34,048 bases of DNA, taken from a virus. The notes beneath the pieces are model-generated. The model saw only the letters and a list, made by a program, of their open reading frames with translations. It had not been told where the DNA came from and ran no database searches. Location: positions 1 through 34,048 of the IMG/VR virus record IMGVR_UViG_3300042546_000723, one strand, 5' to 3'. A program made the position numbers and the translations under genes. This document shows positions 29,895-34,048 of the stretch, one piece after another; the stretch's first letter is position 1; every line of letters begins with the position of its first letter.

Positions 29895-30812
29895 CTAGAG
29901 CGCTGACGCCGCGTTGATAACGTAGGGGGTGTTCGTTCCGTCAAACGTCGCGGTCAACTCGAACACGGTCGAACCGTCTTGGTTGTTCGATGCGCTGAAC
30001 GGCTGGGTTGGAACCACCATTCCATCGGCGGTGATTGCAATATGCTCGGCGGTTGCATCGGCAACGAACGTTCCGGTTTTCGCAACTCGTTTGCGTAGCT
30101 TAATGGATGTGTTCGCGTGGGTCGCTGCGACGCCGGTAATGTTGATTTTCCCCGCCGCGGATCCAACCAACGACGAATTGAGGGTAGTAACGGTGATTTT
30201 TGGGACAATCGACGCCAATGCCATCCGCGTATCAAAAACGTTGCTGTTGCATGTTTCCGACGTGATTTGCATCCCCGATTCAATCCGTAAATCAGTGACG
30301 CATCCCATGGAAATCCCGCCGAGGCTCACCGACGCAATCGTGTGGCGTGCGGTGTCCACGGCCGTAGGTGCGGCCACCGATTCGGTGAACGTGGCGGGGT
30401 TTGTGGTTCCGTCGCTCGATAGGGCCATCACCTCGATTTCGATTTGTGCATCCTGGCGGTTTTGGCAACTGATGGAACGCCAAAACGCACGGCCCGAGGA
30501 GAATGAAACCTTGCGATGGTTTGCACCGGAAACGATAAACCCGTCGTCGCCGTATTGGATCTCGTACAACTCTGCCGTGGTTCCAACGGCTAGGGGCAAC
30601 CCTAAAAAACCCAACGCCGACAATGCCGCGGCGACGTTGTACGACGTGAACCGAAACCCAGTTTTGATTTCGGAAATCGTGGTGATTTGCGGATAGGGGG
30701 AACCGGCGGTGGGGTCGGTCATCATCGCCGGCGCGTTCGTGAACTGCGATTGAAGGATTCCCCCAATCCAATTGTTGCCGAGTTTTAACGCGTGGGCCTT
30801 GAATGCTGGCAT
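29895..30812 (-). CDS. Putative major tail tube protein
   Basis: 305 aa, ATG at 30812. Sequence is beta-rich, with strands of Val/Ile/Thr and the family-like pattern of tail tube proteins: an early ISEIKTGFRFTSYNVAAALSALGF, and a repeated KITVTTLNSSLVG...TNTSIKLRK in the C-terminal half. Length fits a tube protein with an extra Ig-like domain. The next gene is a possible chaperone and the tail tape measure is in the same transcript, as expected. The tube role is inferred from composition and order. Confidence 0.55.
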   Translation of the reverse strand: MPAFKAHALKLGNNWIGGILQSQFTNAPAMMTDPTAGSPYPQITTISEIKTGFRFTSYNVAAALSALGFLGLPLAVGTTAELYEIQYGDDGFIVSGANHRKVSFSSGRAFWRSISCQNRQDAQIEIEVMALSSDGTTNPATFTESVAAPTAVDTARHTIASVSLGGISMGCVTDLRIESGMQITSETCNSNVFDTRMALASIVPKITVTTLNSSLVGSAAGKINITGVAATHANTSIKLRKRVAKTGTFVADATAEHIAITADGMVVPTQPFSASNNQDGSTVFELTATFDGTNTPYVINAASAL

Positions 30813-30821
30813 GGTGAAACC

Positions 30822-31331
30822 CTAAATCGTCTTGGTTTTGGTCGGTGGTGGCCGGTTAAAAATTCGATCGTAATGGAAATCAAACCGTTGTCCCAAATAC
30901 TCCATTTCGCGTGGGAGTAGGTTGGTAAATTCCTCGCGGGCCCATGGAACGTAATTGAGGGCGTTTACGGCGTACTTGATTTGGCCGCGGTTTGATGTGC
31001 TAGTGATCGTGGCCATTTGGGCACGGTCGCGGGTTCGTCCCGAGAATACCAACGGCAACGTGTGGCCGTATTTTTTGAGTTTTCGCCCGGTGTACGATTT
31101 CCAAAAATCCTTCGATCCCCAAACGAGATTCTCGCCGGCGCGCGGTTTGTATCCCGCCTCTTTAGCGTGTTCCTTCGTGAACCGTTTCGGCCGTAGCTCG
31201 CGGTGGTAATCCTCGCCGGCTGCCGCGTAGGCACCCTTAGCCGCCTCGCGGTGGATTTGTGCGACGGCTCGGCCCATGCCCCCGGCGGCGATAAACGAAC
31301 GGTCGGCGATTTTGATCGATCGGATTTCCAT
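30822..31331 (-). CDS. Putative head-tail / tail-completion protein (HK97 gp10-like)
   Basis: 169 aa, ATG at 31331. Basic, with a helical N-terminus (GRAVAQIHREAAKGAYAAAGEDYHRELRPKRF) and a strand-rich middle (YGHTLPLVFSGRTRDRA) ending in a tyrosine/phenylalanine-rich C-terminus. Similar small basic proteins, the gp10-like family, precede the tube gene in siphoviruses. Position directly before the tail-tube-like gene supports it. Moderate to low confidence. Confidence 0.4.
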   Translation of the reverse strand: MEIRSIKIADRSFIAAGGMGRAVAQIHREAAKGAYAAAGEDYHRELRPKRFTKEHAKEAGYKPRAGENLVWGSKDFWKSYTGRKLKKYGHTLPLVFSGRTRDRAQMATITSTSNRGQIKYAVNALNYVPWAREEFTNLLPREMEYLGQRFDFHYDRIFNRPPPTKTKTI

Positions 31332-31337
31332 CGGTGG

Positions 31338-32141
31338 CTATCCTGGGAAACACAAATAGCGGCTACTCGGGCGGCGATTCGGGGCCGTCGCGGATGGTGC
31401 GTATCGGCGGCGATTCATGCCGAGTTTTTCGCGTAATCCAACGCCACGCCCGCCGGTGTAGAGAAGTTGGATTTCGGATGGTGATAGGGCACGGTTGTAT
31501 ATTCGTACATCGTCTAACTGGCAATCACAAGAACGGTCAAGATAGGTATCCCCTGAAATACGAAATCCAGAACTTACCGTCTGCAATAAATGCGACATTG
31601 CATTAGTTACTTGCGTAAGACGCCTTGACTGGCTTCCAAGGTATACAGTCGCCTTATCGGGAGAAACTGTCAATGCAATCAATACCCATTCATTTAATGG
31701 GATAATCGGCCCTTGATTCCAATTATAAGTATTTATATCGTTGTTGTTCCAAACGTAGCCAACTCTATTTCCATCTATCCCTGATTGCATGCCAATAGAC
31801 GGGCTGAACGTCACCGGCGTCCTACCAAACAATCCAAGCGGTCTATAAGTAGCATACGAACGCATATTAATCCAGCAACTAAAAGTTGCTTTATCGCCAC
31901 TAAATTGAATTGGAACATTCATATAATCATTCACCCCGTCGAAATCGAGAGCCAAACCGCTTCCGCTCGCAACCCAATCCGTGCCTGGGTCCATGCCGAT
32001 GAGAACGCCGTGGTTTTGCTGTCCGCTCAAATCGTTGAGTCTAACGCCGTTTGCGCCGCTAACGCTCGGGCACCACGCGCCCACCAATCCACGCCGCAAG
32101 CTGTCGTAGCTGTTGTATTCCGAACGGGTAAACCGGCTCAC
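31338..32141 (-). CDS. LamG (concanavalin A-like) domain protein
   Basis: 267 aa, GTG at 32141 directly after the upstream stop (TAAGTG). LamG/laminin-G-like hallmarks: RRGLVGAWCPS (about 15-26), LNDLSGQQNHGVLIG, LALDFDGVNDYMNVP, FSCWINMRSY and, near the C-terminus, CDCQLDDVRIYNRALSPSEIQLLY. The fold binds carbohydrate or protein ligands, so this is a likely host-recognition or capsid/fibre decoration protein. The core DNA (about 31450-31930) is clearly AT-richer than its flanks. The ends of the protein are phage-like in composition; the C-terminus (about 240-267) is basic. LamG proteins of this style are common in planctomycetes. Confidence 0.85.
   Translation of the reverse strand: MSRFTRSEYNSYDSLRRGLVGAWCPSVSGANGVRLNDLSGQQNHGVLIGMDPGTDWVASGSGLALDFDGVNDYMNVPIQFSGDKATFSCWINMRSYATYRPLGLFGRTPVTFSPSIGMQSGIDGNRVGYVWNNNDINTYNWNQGPIIPLNEWVLIALTVSPDKATVYLGSQSRRLTQVTNAMSHLLQTVSSGFRISGDTYLDRSCDCQLDDVRIYNRALSPSEIQLLYTGGRGVGLREKLGMNRRRYAPSATAPNRRPSSRYLCFPG
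31450..31930. other. AT-rich island within the LamG gene
   Basis: Hand counts of two 60-nt lines here give about 40% G+C, against about 60% in most of the genome. The boundaries match the core of the LamG domain, suggesting recent acquisition of the domain from another replicon. No flanking repeat or insertion element was found. Confidence 0.6.
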
Positions 32142-32741
32142 TTAGTACGTTTCCCCTTCGTCGATGGCCGCGTCGATTGCGAATACCATGGATTGTCCGC
32201 TGTTGTTAATACAACGAATTTCGTAATGCTCATTTCCCGGCAACCATATTTGTTGCACGTCGGCCAAACTGGTAACGCGGTCCCCGGAATTGTGGGCCGC
32301 CAATAGGTTCCGTTCCAACGTCAACGTGTTGGACGATATGGAAACGATGCGGGCAAACTCCACCCGGTTGGCGTTGGTATCGTCGCTGTGCAAACAAAGG
32401 GTGTCGCCCACCGCAAAACCCGTTGCGCTGGTCAATGTAATCGTTCCATCCCCGATCGATGCCGCCGCGCTCAATGTGTTCGATTGGGCGGTCGCCGTTT
32501 GGCTGATGGCGTCGTAAATTTGAACGGGCAATACCAACGTTTCGTTGTCGGTTCGACGGATGGCGACATAGGCCGCACGTGTCAATGATGTTGCGCCGCG
32601 GCGGCCCATGCGAACGTATAACCATGCCCCAAATTTCGTTCGCAAATTCAACGTTCGCAATGTGCCGAGTGATCCCGAGGCAATAACGACGGGGGCCTCA
32701 ATTTGCGAATAGGTTGGGGTGGTTTTGGTGATCGTTCCCAT
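32142..32741 (-). CDS. Putative appendage / fibre-associated structural protein
   Basis: 199 aa, ATG at 32741 overlapping the upstream stop as TAATG. Beta-strand-rich, with small and Thr residues, including SIGDGTITLTSATGFAVGDTLCLHSDDTN and SISSNTLTLERNLLAAHNSGDRV, patterns seen in phage structural proteins with repeated beta-turns. It lies between the fibre-region gene at 32741-33166 and the LamG gene. Function inferred from context. Confidence 0.45.
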   Translation of the reverse strand: MGTITKTTPTYSQIEAPVVIASGSLGTLRTLNLRTKFGAWLYVRMGRRGATSLTRAAYVAIRRTDNETLVLPVQIYDAISQTATAQSNTLSAAASIGDGTITLTSATGFAVGDTLCLHSDDTNANRVEFARIVSISSNTLTLERNLLAAHNSGDRVTSLADVQQIWLPGNEHYEIRCINNSGQSMVFAIDAAIDEGETY

Positions 32742-33166
32742 TAGGTGCGCGTCCTTACAAATTCGATTTCAATAGCGGAAACGGTTTGGGGACGGTTGGC
32801 CAACGCCATAATTGCCGTTTGCTGTTCGGTCGTCACCAATCCGGCACCCACCAACGCGCCTAACATTTGGGCAACCTGGAGATGGTCTAAATCAATCGGT
32901 CGGCCCGCCTCAACCCAATCGACGAACGTAATACAAACGCCCTTGATTAAATCCGGCGTTGCCTCGGAAACGATCGCCAAACGCAACCGTGCCCAAATCC
33001 CATTCACCGCCGAATAGTATTGCAAATCGGCCGCCGGTACCAATTCGCGACGCGGTGGGGCAATCGCATTGACACGCTCGGCGCATAGTTGATCCTCGCG
33101 GGCGTTCAACAATTGCATGGCCACCGTGTCGGATTGAATCAACGTTTTTAGCTCTTGCGGTGTCAT
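32741..33166 (-). CDS. Hypothetical protein after the collagen-like fibre
   Basis: 141 aa from the ATG at 33166, one base after the fibre stop (TAG-C-ATG). Predominantly helical: TPQELKTLIQSDTVAMQLLNA, RLRLAIVSEATPDLIKGVCITFV, LDHLQVAQMLGALVGAGLVTTEQQTAIMAL. Small helical proteins following a fibre gene often serve as fibre-assembly chaperones or caps; that role is a guess here. No domain is recognised. Confidence 0.5.
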   Translation of the reverse strand: MTPQELKTLIQSDTVAMQLLNAREDQLCAERVNAIAPPRRELVPAADLQYYSAVNGIWARLRLAIVSEATPDLIKGVCITFVDWVEAGRPIDLDHLQVAQMLGALVGAGLVTTEQQTAIMALANRPQTVSAIEIEFVRTRT

Positions 33167-33167
33167 G

Positions 33168-34048
33168 CTATGAACCCTTGATGAACGAAATACAATCCCA
33201 CCGGTCGTCCCCGGAAACATACTCGAACGCCACGCGGTCGATAACGTTCGCCGCCGTGCTAATCGTCACGGTGGCTAAATCGCCGCGGAACCGATATTTG
33301 GTATCCCATGTGACGGTACGGCTGCCGCTGCTATCCTGTTGGAGTCGGAAAATTACCACGCGGCCATCGATGGCGTTGGTTGGGTTGGCGATGGTTCGGT
33401 TGCCACCCAATACAACATGGAATTTATTACCGGTGGCGGCGTCTACGTTGATGGTGGCGGCATCGGTCAACGTTTCCACCTTCAAATCCAACGTGTCGTT
33501 AAAAGTTTTAACGCCGTCGATGGCCTGGGCGGTGGTGGTCAACACCACGCCGGATAAACTCAACGTGTTGGCAGCAAACGCTAAACCGCTCCCCAAACTC
33601 GCCGTAGAAATCGTTGTTCCGTTCCCGGTTATTAGTCCGGTTAACGTGGTGGTGGTCGCTGTGCTAACGGAATTGGGACCGGCCGGACCGGTGGCACCCG
33701 TGGCACCTGTCGCCCCGGTGGCTCCGGTGGCTCCGGTATCCCCTCGCGGGATCGAGAAATTGAATACGGCGGCGGACGATGTACCGGCATTGGTAACCGT
33801 CGCACTACTCCCGGCGGCTCCGGTCGAAACGGTCCCAACGGCGATGGTCGCCGCGGATCCGGCGGCACCCGTGGCACCTGTCGGCCCCTGAGGGCCAGTT
33901 GCACCCGTGGCACCCGTCGCCCCGGTATCCCCTCGCGGGATCGAGAAATTGAATACGGCGGCGGACGATGTACCGGCATTGGTAACCGTCGCACTACTCC
34001 CGGCGGCTCCGGTCGAAACGGTCCCAACGGCGATGGTCGCCGCGGATC
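33168..34048 (-). CDS. Collagen-like phage tail fibre / structural protein, remainder
   Basis: Continuation of the fibre gene that starts at 440; once joined, the product is 405 aa and ends at 33168. Two more IPRG modules are seen ([17 protein letters not shown]...AAVFNFSIPRGDTG), each followed by short Gly-X-Y runs, then a C-terminal domain from about residue 240: LITGNGTTIST, AIDGVKTFNDTLDLKVETLT, NPTNAIDGRVVIFRLQQDSSGSRTVTW and a final VAFEYVSGDDRWDCISFI. The last part is a common end of phage fibres and minor structural proteins. The 189-bp tandem repeat suggests copy-number variation. Confidence 0.8.
   Translation of the reverse strand, partial: SAATIAVGTVSTGAAGSSATVTNAGTSSAAVFNFSIPRGDTGATGATGATGPQGPTGATGAAGSAATIAVGTVSTGAAGSSATVTNAGTSSAAVFNFSIPRGDTGATGATGATGATGATGPAGPNSVSTATTTTLTGLITGNGTTISTASLGSGLAFAANTLSLSGVVLTTTAQAIDGVKTFNDTLDLKVETLTDAATINVDAATGNKFHVVLGGNRTIANPTNAIDGRVVIFRLQQDSSGSRTVTWDTKYRFRGDLATVTISTAANVIDRVAFEYVSGDDRWDCISFIKGS
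33757..34048. repeat. 189-bp tandem repeat in the fibre gene
   Basis: The unit starting AAATTGAATACGG at 33757 recurs at 33946 (period 189 nt, 63 codons). A third related module with diverged sequence lies at about 230-350. The unit is a multiple of three, so gain or loss of copies keeps the frame. Short-read assembly may have collapsed copies here. Confidence 0.85.
33946..34048. repeat. Terminal direct repeat, right copy
   Basis: Identical to bases 1-103; see the left copy. If the genome is circular, this stretch should be counted once. Confidence 0.9.

Overview
The window reads as one complete temperate tailed-phage (Caudoviricetes) genome, assembled as a circular contig. Bases 1-103 are identical to bases 33946-34048, and a collagen-like fibre gene runs in frame across that join. 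Removing the overlap leaves 33,945 bp. A terminase, a lambda-type portal, a prohead protease fused to a major capsid protein, a 715-residue tape measure and a tyrosine integrase make it a temperate phage, most likely a siphovirus. The host is inferred to be a planctomycete. The clues are the C-terminal part of the integrase, a LamG protein of a kind common in that phylum, and a papain-like protease in the lysis position. No sequence search was possible, so the host stays an inference.

Layout. A divergent control region at about 12,969-13,150 separates two transcription units. Rightward on the + strand is a short lysogeny module: an unknown 108-aa protein, a two-helix membrane protein, an excisionase-like HTH protein and the integrase. 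It is followed by a candidate attachment region at 15,023-15,400. Leftward on the - strand lies everything else, running 12,968 to 1, over the contig join, and on to 15,399.

The leftward unit begins with small regulators (AT-hook-like and winged-helix proteins), a DUF1064 nuclease-like protein, a replication-type HTH protein with a GPGS linker, a membrane-anchored HNH protein and an HTH/zinc protein. A Dam-type adenine methyltransferase and an array of mini-genes separated by a repeated hairpin/Shine-Dalgarno block (7,541-9,397) follow. Next come a gpW-like protein, the portal, the protease-capsid fusion, a DUF2190 protein, connectors, the collagen-like fibre, further appendage proteins including the LamG protein, and a tail-tube-like protein. 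A cluster of membrane proteins around a papain-like cysteine protease (25,605-28,716) looks like the lysis cassette. It is followed, unusually late, by the terminase subunits, then the tape measure and tail-tip proteins ending at 15,399.

Most neighbouring genes overlap by 1-4 nt or abut (ATGA, TAATG, TAAATG), so long polycistronic, translationally coupled transcripts are likely. Strong hairpins after the DUF2190 gene and after the last tail gene look like the main leftward terminators. The points most worth a second look are the mini-gene array with its repeated linker, the papain-like protease as a candidate lysin, the operator-like dyads shared between the early promoter and the tape-measure operon, and the five GCGCACGGC repeats at the integrase end.
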